DNA of 64,000 nucleotides from CAZVPF01 sp964628195 (GTDB lineage: Bacteria > Planctomycetota > Phycisphaerae > Sedimentisphaerales > Anaerohalosphaeraceae). Below are positions 53,460-63,282 of this stretch, in pieces. The first letter of the stretch is position 1. Each line of letters opens with the position of its first letter. The stretch covers positions 1 to 64,000 of the forward strand of contig CAZVPF010000007.1 in the NCBI GenBank assembly GCA_964628195.1, read 5' to 3'. A model generated the notes under the pieces. It saw nothing but the letters and a program-made list of their open reading frames with translations. It was not told the DNA's origin and did no database searches. The position numbers and the translations under genes were made by a program.

Positions 53460-55772
53460 TTAGAAGGCCGATTTCCCCCAGAGCCATTTATCTCCAATAT
53501 CAACCAGGTCGGCTAAGTCCACTGTACCGGAACCGTCAAGGTCCGTTCCGTCACAGTCATTATTCGCGGCACAATCACTATGCCGCCACCACGCGCTGAA
53601 ATGAGCGAAATCAATGTAATCGACCCCCCACGGTTCTACTATATCTGCTGCCGGCTGCTGAGGTTCCGTCCCCCAGGAGGCGGAAGTCATTTCAAATGGT
53701 ACTATGCCTGCGACATTTGCGCCGCTTCCGTCCAGGCCGTGATTGTGGTACCAGAGGTCCCAGATGATATTACCCCACGGGCGAAGCTGGGCGAAGAAGG
53801 GGTCCGACTGGACAATATATGCCTCTGGTTCCTGAGAAGGAGTGGGTGAGGAAAGGGTATCAGCCGTGCCGTTGATCTCGTCCCGCAGAAACTCGACATA
53901 TTCTCTGCTGGTGCCTTGATAGTAGAGTTCTACGTTTACATATTCACAGCCGGGCGGAAGCTGGAGATTTACCTGATCATAACCTCCTGTGTATTCTTCC
54001 GGTGTAAAGTAGTTGGGGTCGATAACACCGTGCCATACAGGGGTGCTGAGTCGCAGGTCGGCTGAACTTATGTCGAAACCTTTTGGCGGGATGCGGTTAT
54101 CCTTGTATCTTCCGGTCGCAAGAACGAAGTGGAAGGTTTCTTCTTCACCGGTCAGGTCACTTTTGGGATGCACTTCGTAGATCAGCTCATCGATATAATG
54201 CTCGTTGCCGGCAAGAGCCGGAGAACTTGGCGAGTAATGGTGATCAAGTCCCTTTAGAGTTCCCACGGATTCATCGTAGGGGTTTGCGATGTATACAGAC
54301 GTACCGTTGCTGTAGGCTTCAATGCTTATGAACATTCGCCTGCCCTCGGGGAAACCGGATATAAGCTTATGGGCGGTGTTGTTCTGTATCCTGAAGGTAA
54401 GATTTCCGTTTACAGGGTCATAAGACAGGTTCTTGATATTGGCTGCGAGCCTGAGCTGGTCCTTTGCCCTGTCGGAGCCCGCTTTAAGCAAGGCCCCGTT
54501 ATTTTTGGGTGTTTCACCGGCATTTAAGTCAAGGGTTATTTCCGAGACGGGTCTGTCGAGTATTTGTACATTTACAGGGTCATATACAGGTCCGGAAGGG
54601 TCGAGGCTTGCGAGGATATGGGATATCCATGCGTTTCCTCCTGTCATGTCGTGCATAGGCAAACCGCTGTTGGGGTGTTCTGTGCTTTCAGTTGGGCGAA
54701 TTGGTGCGTCTTTCTTGTCACAGCCTGCTCCGGTTACGTCGAACATGTGGCAGTCCTGGCATTTTGCGACATGGTTTATGCCGCCGCTTGCCGCGGCAAA
54801 TTCCGGGTTTGTTGGCGCGCCTCCCTGCTGGGCATATGTTGAGAGCATGAACTCGGAGAATGTGCGTTCGACATGGAAGTATCTAAATGCAGAGTACTGC
54901 TCGGATATTAAATGCTCTCCGCCGGACTGGTCACTAAGCCCGGACAGGCCAAGGTTCGCAAGAGCCGGGTTGGAGACATCGTGGCATGTTGCGCAAAAAT
55001 ATTTCGATTTATGATACCTGCTGTAGAATACGGCGTGTCTTGCTGTGTGGTCTGCAAAGGATGCACGTTTTGCCCCGTCGGCGGCAACGAAATACTGGCC
55101 GCTTGCGTTTTTATTATATGTCCCGTACAGCGGGACAAAGGATTTAGTATAGAAGTCATCAATGCCGTTGAACATAAGTATCGCAGCCGATTCACCCCGG
55201 TCGGCAAGGTAAGTGTCTGTCGCCATATTCGCGGAGAAAGTTGTCGCTTCGTCCCAGTAACCGGCCCAGTCGTTTCCTTCACGTGTACCGTTATAGGTTG
55301 TCTCGAAAAACGGGTCATACATTCTGTGGCAAAGATCGCAGCCTACTCCGTCAAAGTCATCCCCTGTCATGGCAGATGCGTTGGGCGGATCCGACCTGCC
55401 CGCGAGCCAACCGGAAGGAAAGTGACATCTTTCGCAAAGGTCCACCGCATTTGCATTTCCAAGAGCCCAGATGCTGTCTTGGGCGGCGACGGTCAGGCAG
55501 GCCCAGAATATCGGGTCTCGCGAAGCATGAGCCATCATCGAGCCTTTCCAGCCGTCCCCCGGTTCTATTTCGGAACCTTCGACATAACCGGCGTGGCAGT
55601 TGAGGCAGCGATTCGAGGCCTCAAGGGTTACCCCCTGGGCAGGCTGAGTGCCGGGCATTCTCACCAGGGGGTCATTTTCCACAATCAATGGAACCCATGC
55701 CTGGGCGGTGCAAAGGATAAATGTTAGGAAAAAAAGAATACCCGTCAGATAAGAAACACGTTTTTGCGACAT
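53460..55772 (-). CDS. Five-haem c-type cytochrome with C-terminal dockerin
   Basis: About 770 residues. A signal peptide (VSYLTGILFFLTFILCTAQA) is followed by five CXXCH haem sites: CLNCH, CERCH, CDLCH, CATCH and CQDCH. Many extra histidines may be distal ligands. A beta-rich region follows and the protein ends in a type I dockerin (DYIDFAHFSAWW; DLDGSGTVDLADLVDIGDKW). The ATG at 55772 has GGAGGG seven bases upstream. Haem attachment would need the ResB/CcsA pair encoded just downstream. Electron donor and acceptor are unknown. A dockerin on a multihaem cytochrome suggests it is docked to a cohesin scaffold at the surface. Confidence 0.9.
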   Translation of the reverse strand: MSQKRVSYLTGILFFLTFILCTAQAWVPLIVENDPLVRMPGTQPAQGVTLEASNRCLNCHAGYVEGSEIEPGDGWKGSMMAHASRDPIFWACLTVAAQDSIWALGNANAVDLCERCHFPSGWLAGRSDPPNASAMTGDDFDGVGCDLCHRMYDPFFETTYNGTREGNDWAGYWDEATTFSANMATDTYLADRGESAAILMFNGIDDFYTKSFVPLYGTYNKNASGQYFVAADGAKRASFADHTARHAVFYSRYHKSKYFCATCHDVSNPALANLGLSGLSDQSGGEHLISEQYSAFRYFHVERTFSEFMLSTYAQQGGAPTNPEFAAASGGINHVAKCQDCHMFDVTGAGCDKKDAPIRPTESTEHPNSGLPMHDMTGGNAWISHILASLDPSGPVYDPVNVQILDRPVSEITLDLNAGETPKNNGALLKAGSDRAKDQLRLAANIKNLSYDPVNGNLTFRIQNNTAHKLISGFPEGRRMFISIEAYSNGTSVYIANPYDESVGTLKGLDHHYSPSSPALAGNEHYIDELIYEVHPKSDLTGEEETFHFVLATGRYKDNRIPPKGFDISSADLRLSTPVWHGVIDPNYFTPEEYTGGYDQVNLQLPPGCEYVNVELYYQGTSREYVEFLRDEINGTADTLSSPTPSQEPEAYIVQSDPFFAQLRPWGNIIWDLWYHNHGLDGSGANVAGIVPFEMTSASWGTEPQQPAADIVEPWGVDYIDFAHFSAWWRHSDCAANNDCDGTDLDGSGTVDLADLVDIGDKWLWGKSAF

Positions 55773-55813
55773 TTTCCAACCCTCCATGCCGAGTCAATAA
55801 ATAAACAATAGCT

Positions 55814-55822
55814 ATTATAACA
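55814..55822 (-). promoter_or_regulatory. Possible extended -10 promoter of the cytochrome gene
   Basis: On the minus strand TGT-TATAAT (55822-55814), an extended -10 (TGnTATAAT), 42 bp before the ATG. There is no good -35. Confidence 0.4.
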
Positions 55823-56055
55823 TAGTATTGACTACTATTTGCCATGAAATTCCTGATGTATAAAAAATTTCATACTTCTTTTACCAACCACCGGCTATTA
55901 GACGAAAAATCTGTTTTTTGTGCATAAATGCTTTCAATCGGGGATATGAGAAATATTTCCACTTGGGTTTCCAGAAAAACTCTGATCATTTATTAATAAA
56001 AAAAACGGTTTTTGTCTTCATAAGACCGATATTACCGGACGCAGCAAGTTTTATA

Positions 56056-56084
56056 TTGAATCAATATCTGAAAAATGATATAAT
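56056..56084 (+). promoter_or_regulatory. Promoter of the PEP-CTERM gene
   Basis: TTGAAT (56056-56061), a 17-bp spacer and TATAAT (56079-56084). It predicts a leader of about 100 bases before the ATG at 56194, which has paired GGCC-rich segments but no riboswitch consensus I recognise. Upstream of it, 55823-56055 holds nothing else supported. Confidence 0.7.
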
Positions 56085-56193
56085 CAATAAAAGTTGGGGG
56101 GCTGGCTGAAAAGGCCTGCTCAAGCGGAAATTAGTGCGAGAGGATGGAACTTCCAAAAAATATTAGTACTGGTTCTTGTTTGGAGATAAGTTG

Positions 56194-56811
56194 ATGAAAA
56201 GGCCGGTTATTTTGAGGAACGTAGTTATTGTATGTATTTTGTTAACCTGCGGTGTTGCCGGAGCCAACCTTACCAGCAATATCGCCTATTTCAATGACCC
56301 CTCGGGTTTGGCAAGCGACCCCTTCTTTACAATCGATGTCGGCAACGGCCTGGTAACAGGCGGCTGGGACGACAGCAGAGACGGTTTAGACCTTTACATT
56401 CCCTACAGCGGTGCGGTGTACTATGACGCTTATTTTACAATGACAGACCTGGCTTACGTGGGAAATCTAAACGGCGGATTCACCAGTGGAGGCGTTATTG
56501 ATTTCTTTGACAATGGTGGTGTTGTTCCGGTTCTTACTTTCACTTTCGGGTCGGCGAGCGTGTCCCCGGTTTCCCTTGGCGGTGTTGACCTTATCTTCAG
56601 CGATAATGTCACGATATCGGGCAGTGAAATAGAGATCGTACTTACCGATGAGTCTTTCACTTTCGGTTTTGCCAACCAGACTCTTTTCCCGGACGGCAGT
56701 GGTTATACCTCTACCTCGAACTTTATCAGCTCGGCAACTGTTCCCGAACCTGCAACTGTAGGCATACTCGGCCTGGGGCTTGCAGCTGTCGGTTCAAGGC
56801 GGAAACGCTAA
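56194..56811 (+). CDS. PEP-CTERM surface protein
   Basis: A 205-residue exported protein. It has a signal peptide (RNVVIVCILLTCGVAGA), a low-complexity beta-rich body full of G, S, T and D, and the C-terminal sorting tail VPEPATVGILGLGLAAVGSRRKR (shown here for its parts: VPEP, a hydrophobic stretch, then RRKR). The tail is recognised by exosortase, which is linked to exopolysaccharide loci. The ATG has GGAG eight bases upstream. The body matches no family I know. Confidence 0.9.
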   Translation: MKRPVILRNVVIVCILLTCGVAGANLTSNIAYFNDPSGLASDPFFTIDVGNGLVTGGWDDSRDGLDLYIPYSGAVYYDAYFTMTDLAYVGNLNGGFTSGGVIDFFDNGGVVPVLTFTFGSASVSPVSLGGVDLIFSDNVTISGSEIEIVLTDESFTFGFANQTLFPDGSGYTSTSNFISSATVPEPATVGILGLGLAAVGSRRKR

Positions 56812-56844
56812 ACCAGTTGAGCAAGATATAACGATATAACCGGG

Positions 56845-58842
56845 TTATTCGATATAGTTGTCTGAAACGACTTCTACGGGGCATTGCGGCAGGGCTTTTA
56901 AGAAGAGTCTGCCGTAGTGCCTTTTTACTATGCGCGAATCCAGTATGACTATTATACCCGAATCGGTTTGATTGCGTATCAGCCGCCCGAAACCCTGCTT
57001 GAACTTGAGTATCGCAGTAGGCAACTGGTATTCGGTGAATGGGTTTCTGCCCTGTTGTTTGATCGTCTCAATCCTGCCCTGTACGAGAGGGTGGTTTGGG
57101 ACAGCGAAAGGCAGGCGAACTATTATTACGTTTTTCAGAGCATGGCCGGGCACGTCCACACCCTGCCAGAAACTGTCCGTTCCGAACAGAACACTCGAAT
57201 GGTCGGCTTTGAACTTTTCGAGCATTTCACTGCGGTCAATGCCGGAACCCTGGGCGAGAAGTTCTATGCCGTGCTGCTCGGTAAACGGGCGAACCTTTTC
57301 TTCCATTTTCCTGAGCATCGAGTAGCTTGTAAACAGTACGAAGGCACTGCCGGAGGTTTTTTTTATGTACTTTATTACGGCATCTGCGGCCGGGTCGATG
57401 AATTCCTTTTGCGTGGGTTCGGGGAGATCAGCTTCTATATATACAGTCGCCTGGTTTTGATAATCGAAGGGCGAACCGAGTCTTACTGTATCGTAGTCTT
57501 CAAGGCCGATGCTCTGTGCGAAAAACTCAAAGCCGCTGGCGGGTTCTTGCGGGTCACTTTCACAGCTTAGCGTTGCGCTGGTCAGTACGACCGAATCAAG
57601 CGGGTCGAAGAGTATCTGCTTTAGACCCGGCCCCACATCAACCGGTGCGCTTTTTAAGGCAATCCGCCCGGATCGCGATTTTGACGATTCGACCCAGTAT
57701 ATATTCTCGTCGGTAGGCTGGGTGATAAAGTCTTTTATCTCAAGTTCAAGCGCGCGGCATTTATCCACATAGCGGTCGAGCTCGTACTGATGGTCCTCGT
57801 CATCGGTATTTTTTATCAAACGGACAAGCTCGAGGCGCAGTGCGCGAATGGAATGAGTTATATTGTCATCTACAAATTCCCTGTCACACCTGCAGGAGGA
57901 GTTTTCAGAATCCACGTTATCAAGCCAGGCGGCAACCTGGGCGAAAAAAACTTTCGCCGCCTGTTCGACCGACTTGACAAGTTCCTTTGCTTCGTTGTTT
58001 TGTGTTGTATCGGAAAGCAATCCTTTGCGGGTTCGAGGGTTATATATATTGTTCAGCATATACGTTATCGACAGGTTTGAGACCGATATTCCGAGCTGCT
58101 GCTCGGCAACGTGCTGAAGATTGTGTGCCTCGTCGATAACGGCGGCCTTATATTCGGGAAGTATGCCCGGAGCAGCCTGCTTCAGTACAAGGTCGCTTGT
58201 AAGAAGTGCGTGATTGGCGACAATGATATCAGCCGAGTCCAGCGTTCTGCGTGCCCGCCGGTAAAAGCAGTCTTTGAAGTGGGGGCACTTTCTCCCCGGG
58301 CAGTTGCCGTGTTCTGCTTTTACCGCGTCCCATGCCTTAGGGGACGGCGGAAAGGGCAGGTCGGAAAGCGAACCGTCGGTTGTGGAGCGGGACCAGGCGT
58401 CGAGCTCAATTATATTGGGCAATTCATTGCTGAAAAGCTGCTGTTTTTTCTTGAGTGCGAAAGCGAGCCTTCTTTTGCAGAGATAGTTTTGCTTACCCTT
58501 TGCAAGGGCGGCTGTGAATCCAACAGGAAGAAATCCTGCGAGGAAGGGGATGTCCTTGTTTATAAGCTGCTGCTGAAGGTTGATGGTATAGGTGCTTACG
58601 ATAACTTTCACGGAATTATTAAGCGCAGACTCTATTGCGGGAACTATATATGCGTAGCTTTTGCCAACCCCTGTGCCGGCTTCGGCGGCAAGAGTGCGGG
58701 CATCTTTAAACGCTGCGGTAACAGCCATTGCCATTTCAAGCTGTTGTGGGCGAAACTCGAAGTTTTCGTGAGACTTCGCAAGCAGGCCCGTCCGTCCCAG
58801 CGCCGTTTGCGCTAAAGAGTCTTTTTCCGCGAACGATATCAC
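56845..58842 (-). CDS. DinG/XPD-like ATP-dependent DNA helicase
   Basis: A 665-residue superfamily 2 helicase. Walker A is EAGTGVGKSYAY, the DEAH box is VIDEAHNL, and the Fe-S cluster cysteines of the XPD/DinG type lie in CKRR and GNCPGRKCPHFKDCFYRR. Motif III-VI parts (VVLTSATL, FWQGVDVPG, QGFGRLIRN) are present. Such helicases unwind 5'-3' and act on R-loops or damaged replication forks. It is the last gene of a leftward run and starts six bases after the TPR gene. Confidence 0.9.
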   Translation of the reverse strand: MISFAEKDSLAQTALGRTGLLAKSHENFEFRPQQLEMAMAVTAAFKDARTLAAEAGTGVGKSYAYIVPAIESALNNSVKVIVSTYTINLQQQLINKDIPFLAGFLPVGFTAALAKGKQNYLCKRRLAFALKKKQQLFSNELPNIIELDAWSRSTTDGSLSDLPFPPSPKAWDAVKAEHGNCPGRKCPHFKDCFYRRARRTLDSADIIVANHALLTSDLVLKQAAPGILPEYKAAVIDEAHNLQHVAEQQLGISVSNLSITYMLNNIYNPRTRKGLLSDTTQNNEAKELVKSVEQAAKVFFAQVAAWLDNVDSENSSCRCDREFVDDNITHSIRALRLELVRLIKNTDDEDHQYELDRYVDKCRALELEIKDFITQPTDENIYWVESSKSRSGRIALKSAPVDVGPGLKQILFDPLDSVVLTSATLSCESDPQEPASGFEFFAQSIGLEDYDTVRLGSPFDYQNQATVYIEADLPEPTQKEFIDPAADAVIKYIKKTSGSAFVLFTSYSMLRKMEEKVRPFTEQHGIELLAQGSGIDRSEMLEKFKADHSSVLFGTDSFWQGVDVPGHALKNVIIVRLPFAVPNHPLVQGRIETIKQQGRNPFTEYQLPTAILKFKQGFGRLIRNQTDSGIIVILDSRIVKRHYGRLFLKALPQCPVEVVSDNYIE

Positions 58843-58848
58843 AAAATA

Positions 58849-60375
58849 TCAATCCCAGAGCGAGGCATTTGCTTTTTTATCGATCGCGTTTTTAAGCAGT
58901 TTCACAGCCTTGTCTTCGGGCATGTTCTTTTCAGCTTCTTTTACCAGTGCAAGGGCTTTATCGATCTCGTTTGAGTTGTAGTGAACATAAGCAAGAAGGA
59001 ATTCGAGTTCCGGGATGGAATAACTTTCGACCCTGTTTCGCAGGTCCAGCACTCTTCCATCAAAGAAATCCCTCGAACCTATTATCGGAATTATCTCAAT
59101 CATTTCGGTTGTTTTTTCCGGTTCGAGGATTATTGCCTGTTGAAGGTAATAAGACGAACTCATATACTCACCGGCCCCGAAAAGTGCGTGTGCCCTGCCG
59201 ATATATGTTCGGTAGTCATCCGGGACAAATATATCCGCGAGAGTAAATGCGTCCGCGGCGCGGTAATAATCCCGCTGTTTCAAAAACTCCTGACCGGCCT
59301 GGAGATAGTAATCGAATTTGGCCTGTGCATAGCTGTCGAAAGTTTTATGCTTGCCTCGTATTTCTTCGGCTTTTTTATGGTCAACTTCGGGTATCTCCGG
59401 TGGCTTGAGTTTTTCCGGTTTCAGCTTATTGTCATCTTGTCGCTGCTGATCTTCGATGTCCTGTTCAAGCTGTTGTTTTTCAGCCTGTTTATCCTTGTTT
59501 CTTGGTTCGGGCCTGAGGAGCTCGTCGATGGGGTTTGGTTCGGTATCCTGCTTGTCTTCCAGCAGTTCGGCCTGCTGTCGTTTCTTTATATCCTCGAGGG
59601 TTTCAGGTTTTTCGGGTTCATCAGGTTCTACAGGCCGGGGTTTGAGATCAAGGACACTTTCCACGTCACTTTCAGCTTCCGGAGGCTTCCTGGTTTCGTT
59701 TACGACTTTTCTATCAAGGTCGCGCGTATCGAAAGTCTGCTTGATATCGGTTCTTTCCTCTATATGGCTTTTTATGTAGCTTTCGAGCTGGTTATCATCG
59801 AAAGAAAGCGGTCTTCGAGTTGTTCTATCCGTGTAAGTGTCATAGCTTCTTCGGATACGATCGTAGCGGTCCATGAGAACCTGATCTCTGCCGGCTGCGG
59901 CGTGTTGATATCGGTCGATGGAATGAACGGTACGGTTGTCATATCCGCCATCAAAATAAGGTTCGAATCCCCGGGTTGTTGCTGTAGAGGGATTTCTCAT
60001 AATAAATGGATCGGAGTGGGTCAATTCACCGTAGTCATAGTTCAGCGTGCTGGATCGACGCATAAACGAAGTTTCGGGAAGGTAATCCCTGGAAGGTACT
60101 TCCCGTGAATACCTTGGAATATGGAACAGTGAATTTCTGCGGTATGGCACCACCCCGTCGTAATAACCGTATGCATTGTTCTGAGAATTGATCTCACGCA
60201 GTGTGTTGCTTCTTATGGTTTCATTCCTGTATACGGTTGTGGGCACGGTGGGGTCTGTGGTCGGAGAGGACGGGGGAGTAGTGCCCCTGCCGGCGGCTAG
60301 AGCGGAAACTGCATATAGCATCACTGTCAATAAAACCATTTGACATGCAATTTTGTTGATTCGGGTATTATCCAT
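58849..60375 (-). CDS. Exported TPR-containing protein
   Basis: About 508 residues: a signal peptide (INKIACQMVLLTVMLYAVSALAA in parts), a long disordered R/Y/P-rich region (about 30-210), an acidic, P/E/K/Q-rich stretch (about 215-335), and C-terminal tetratricopeptide-like repeats (FDYYLQAGQEFLKQRDYYRA; YLQQAIILEP; LLAYVHYNSNEIDKALALVKEA). The ATG at 60375 with AGGAGG upstream is preferred to a GTG three codons earlier. Function unknown; TPRs imply protein partners in the periplasm. It lies between nadK and the helicase. Confidence 0.75.
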   Translation of the reverse strand: MDNTRINKIACQMVLLTVMLYAVSALAAGRGTTPPSSPTTDPTVPTTVYRNETIRSNTLREINSQNNAYGYYDGVVPYRRNSLFHIPRYSREVPSRDYLPETSFMRRSSTLNYDYGELTHSDPFIMRNPSTATTRGFEPYFDGGYDNRTVHSIDRYQHAAAGRDQVLMDRYDRIRRSYDTYTDRTTRRPLSFDDNQLESYIKSHIEERTDIKQTFDTRDLDRKVVNETRKPPEAESDVESVLDLKPRPVEPDEPEKPETLEDIKKRQQAELLEDKQDTEPNPIDELLRPEPRNKDKQAEKQQLEQDIEDQQRQDDNKLKPEKLKPPEIPEVDHKKAEEIRGKHKTFDSYAQAKFDYYLQAGQEFLKQRDYYRAADAFTLADIFVPDDYRTYIGRAHALFGAGEYMSSSYYLQQAIILEPEKTTEMIEIIPIIGSRDFFDGRVLDLRNRVESYSIPELEFLLAYVHYNSNEIDKALALVKEAEKNMPEDKAVKLLKNAIDKKANASLWD

Positions 60376-60387
60376 TTTGCTCACCTC

Positions 60388-61239
60388 CTAATTATGATTT
60401 ATGTATTTGGGCTTTTCGGCCCATTTAAGTTTCTCTGCAAGTGTGTCCCATTGCGTCCTGACGGGGTTGTTTACCACAAGGAAACAGCCTTTGTCTTTTT
60501 TAATGTTCACTAAGTCGTCTTTTCTTAAGTTAATCGATACCTGTCCGTCAAAGATCAAGGTTGTTCCATCGTTCACCTCGACAGGTCTTACTTTAATGTC
60601 ATTTTCAGCGTTTATCACAACCGGCCTGAAGCTCAGGGAGTGAGGGCATATAGGTGTTATAACTATCGCGGCGAGGTTAGCCGAAAGAATAGGTCCTCCC
60701 GCGGATAGATTATAAGCCGTCGAACCTGTGGGGGTGGAAATTATCACTCCGTCTCCGAAGCAACCTGCGAGCTGCTGGTCATTTACCGACATTTGGATGT
60801 CTATCATCCTGAAAGGGTGACCTGCGGCAATAATTACGTCGTTTATGGCCCGCGACTCGAATATAATTTCTCCGTTCCTGCTAACCAGACAGGTTAAAAT
60901 CATTCTTTTTTCAATGATCGGATTATTTATTATACGTTCAAAGTGCTGTTTGAGTTCGTCCAGGCTGAATTCAGCAAGAAACCCCAGTTTTCCCACGTTT
61001 ACACCGATAACAGGGATATTTGCGCTTGCCAGATCGCGTGCGGCTGAGATTATGGTGCCATCGCCTCCGAAAACCACGGCGTAGTCAGCCGGGGCAAGTT
61101 TTTCAGGCTTGACAGTGCTGTCAAGGCAGTTAGCGATGATATCGGCCTTTTTTTCAACAAAGCTGATGAACTCCTGCATCGCTTGCGCGGCATTTTGCCT
61201 TCTTGGGTCACAAAATATTATCAACTTTGTTTTCGGCAT
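60388..61239 (-). CDS. nadK: NAD kinase
   Basis: Phosphorylates NAD to NADP. The 283-residue protein has the catalytic GGDGT (in VVFGGDGTII), VNVGKLGFLAEF, NDVII for the NAD-binding asparagine/aspartate, and the family signature STPTGSTAYNLSAGGPIL. Length is normal. It stands 12 bp before the TPR gene and about 100 bp after dxs. Confidence 0.95.
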   Translation of the reverse strand: MPKTKLIIFCDPRRQNAAQAMQEFISFVEKKADIIANCLDSTVKPEKLAPADYAVVFGGDGTIISAARDLASANIPVIGVNVGKLGFLAEFSLDELKQHFERIINNPIIEKRMILTCLVSRNGEIIFESRAINDVIIAAGHPFRMIDIQMSVNDQQLAGCFGDGVIISTPTGSTAYNLSAGGPILSANLAAIVITPICPHSLSFRPVVINAENDIKVRPVEVNDGTTLIFDGQVSINLRKDDLVNIKKDKGCFLVVNNPVRTQWDTLAEKLKWAEKPKYINHN

Positions 61240-61343
61240 TGCCGATAGGCCTTTCGTATTAATTTTAACATTTCATTACTATTATCGTAATTCAGGGCCT
61301 GTTTATATTAACTTAGTTCTTTTGAGGTTATAATTATAGGCTC

Positions 61344-63275
61344 TCAGCATATATCTTCCACGTGCGGTTTTGAGTATTTGTGGGCCAGTTCGATTGCGGC
61401 CTGGGCTATTGATTCCGGGTCGACACCGATTTTGCATAGCTGATTGGCACGTGTGTCTGGCGGGATAAAGGTATCCGGGGCGGCAAGGTTTACTATTTTA
61501 TCGATCTTTGGGGCTTCGAGGTCGAGGTTTCGCGCTCTTTGCACAACGGCTTCGTTGAGGGCCGAACCAAATCCGCAAGCTCGTGCATGGTCCTCGACAG
61601 TTATTATGTTTTTGTCCTCGAAAACAAGGTTGACTATCATCGGATCGAGCGGTTTGACAAACCGTGCATTTATAATATCAACTTCAAATCCCTGTGCGCT
61701 CAAAATGTCCGATGCTGTTAAAGCGTGCGAGAGCAGGGAACCAAGCGCGACTATTACGGTATCTGCGCCAGTGTTTTTGATCCAGACGGACTTGCCCAAT
61801 TGGAAGGGCTGGTCGCAAGCCGGATGCAGCCGGTCGTTTTCGGGAATGACGTCACGCGGGTATCTAAGTGCAGCCGGTTTATTCCGGGAAGCGATAAAGT
61901 TTAGGGCAAGTGCCATTTCTTTCTGGTCGGCCGGTGCTATAAGATTCATATTTGGAAGCGGCCTTGTATATGCGATGTCGAACATTCCGTGGTGCGTCGG
62001 GCCGTCGTCGCCAACCGGGCCGCATCGGTCGATGCAAAGAGTAACCGGAAGGTCGGCAAGGGCAACTTCCTGGAATATCTGGTCAAAGCTTCGCTGCAGG
62101 AACGTTGAATATATGCATACGAAAGGACGCAGGCCCTTTTTTGCGAGCCCTGCCGCGATATCAACCGCAGCGGACTCGGCTATGCCGACGTCGTAATACC
62201 TGTTAGGGAAATTTTCGCGGAACTTTATAAGTCCGGTTCCGTCCGGCATTGCAGCCGTTATTACTACAACACGGTCGTCATTTTTGGCGAGCTCCACAAT
62301 CGCGTCCGAAAAAGCATTAGTAAATTTTTTGCCTGCTGCCGGCATCGCCGCGGAGTCGCCGTTTATTTTGAACGGGCCTGTCGAGTGGAATTTACAGGGG
62401 TTGTCGTCTGCGGGTGTAAAACCCTTGCCCTTTTTCGTGTAAACATGGAGGATAGCCGGCGTATTAAGATGCGAAAGGGCATTGAACAGTTCTATCAGCG
62501 TTGGAATATCATGGCCGTCCACCGGGCCGAAGTACGGTATGTTAAGGCTTTCAAACAGGCGGTTCGGTGTTATCGCCATACGCAGTGTCTTCTTGAAGCT
62601 CTCGAAAGCATGGTCCATTTTTTCACCGACAAGCGGAAGGTGAGTCAGGATGTTCTTTGTTGTCCTGCGTATGTCTTCGTATGTATGATTAAGCCTGACT
62701 TTTGACAGGAAGTTTGCGATGCCGCCCTGTGTGACGTCGATTGCCATTGAGTTGTCATTGAGGACAATAAGCATCTGGCGCTTTACGAGATTGAGGTTGT
62801 TGAGCCCTTCGAAAGAGGCACCGTTTACTATGCTCGCGTCACCGACAAGTGCGACTATCTTTTCGGTGGTTTTGTTCTGCTGGGCGGCTAGCGCCATGCC
62901 TATTGCTGTTGGTATGGCTGTTCCGGCATGTCCGACCTTGAAGCGGTCGTATGGGCTTTCCTGGGGGTCGGGAAAGCCGGAAAGCCCGTCTTTTTTCCGC
63001 AGTTTATCGAAATTGTTCCTTCGGCAGGTAAGTATTTTGTGAGCATAGCACTGGTGCCCGACATCCCAGATAAGGTGGTCATGTGAAAAGTCGAACGCGC
63101 GGTGCATAGCGATGGTAAGTTCCACCACGCCGAGATTGGAAGCAAGGTGGCCGCCTGTTTTGGCAACACTGCGGGTAATATATTCCCTTATCTCAACGGC
63201 GAGTTGATCAAGCTGCTGAACAGGGATGTTTCTCAGGTCGTCGGGGGAGTTAACACTGTCGATAAGTTTTGTCAT
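61344..63275 (-). CDS. dxs: 1-deoxy-D-xylulose-5-phosphate synthase
   Basis: First step of the MEP isoprenoid pathway: condenses pyruvate and glyceraldehyde-3-phosphate using thiamine diphosphate. The 643-residue protein has SNLGVVELTIAMHRAFD, WDVGHQCYAHKILT, the ThDP-binding GDASIVNGASFEGLN, LNDNSMAID, the pyrimidine domain with DVGIAESAAVDIAAGLA, CIDRCGPVGDDGPTHHG and a C-terminal transketolase domain. Length and motifs are typical. It follows the aldo/keto reductase after seven bases. Confidence 0.97.
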   Translation of the reverse strand: MTKLIDSVNSPDDLRNIPVQQLDQLAVEIREYITRSVAKTGGHLASNLGVVELTIAMHRAFDFSHDHLIWDVGHQCYAHKILTCRRNNFDKLRKKDGLSGFPDPQESPYDRFKVGHAGTAIPTAIGMALAAQQNKTTEKIVALVGDASIVNGASFEGLNNLNLVKRQMLIVLNDNSMAIDVTQGGIANFLSKVRLNHTYEDIRRTTKNILTHLPLVGEKMDHAFESFKKTLRMAITPNRLFESLNIPYFGPVDGHDIPTLIELFNALSHLNTPAILHVYTKKGKGFTPADDNPCKFHSTGPFKINGDSAAMPAAGKKFTNAFSDAIVELAKNDDRVVVITAAMPDGTGLIKFRENFPNRYYDVGIAESAAVDIAAGLAKKGLRPFVCIYSTFLQRSFDQIFQEVALADLPVTLCIDRCGPVGDDGPTHHGMFDIAYTRPLPNMNLIAPADQKEMALALNFIASRNKPAALRYPRDVIPENDRLHPACDQPFQLGKSVWIKNTGADTVIVALGSLLSHALTASDILSAQGFEVDIINARFVKPLDPMIVNLVFEDKNIITVEDHARACGFGSALNEAVVQRARNLDLEAPKIDKIVNLAAPDTFIPPDTRANQLCKIGVDPESIAQAAIELAHKYSKPHVEDIC

Positions 63276-63282
63276 ATTCTTT

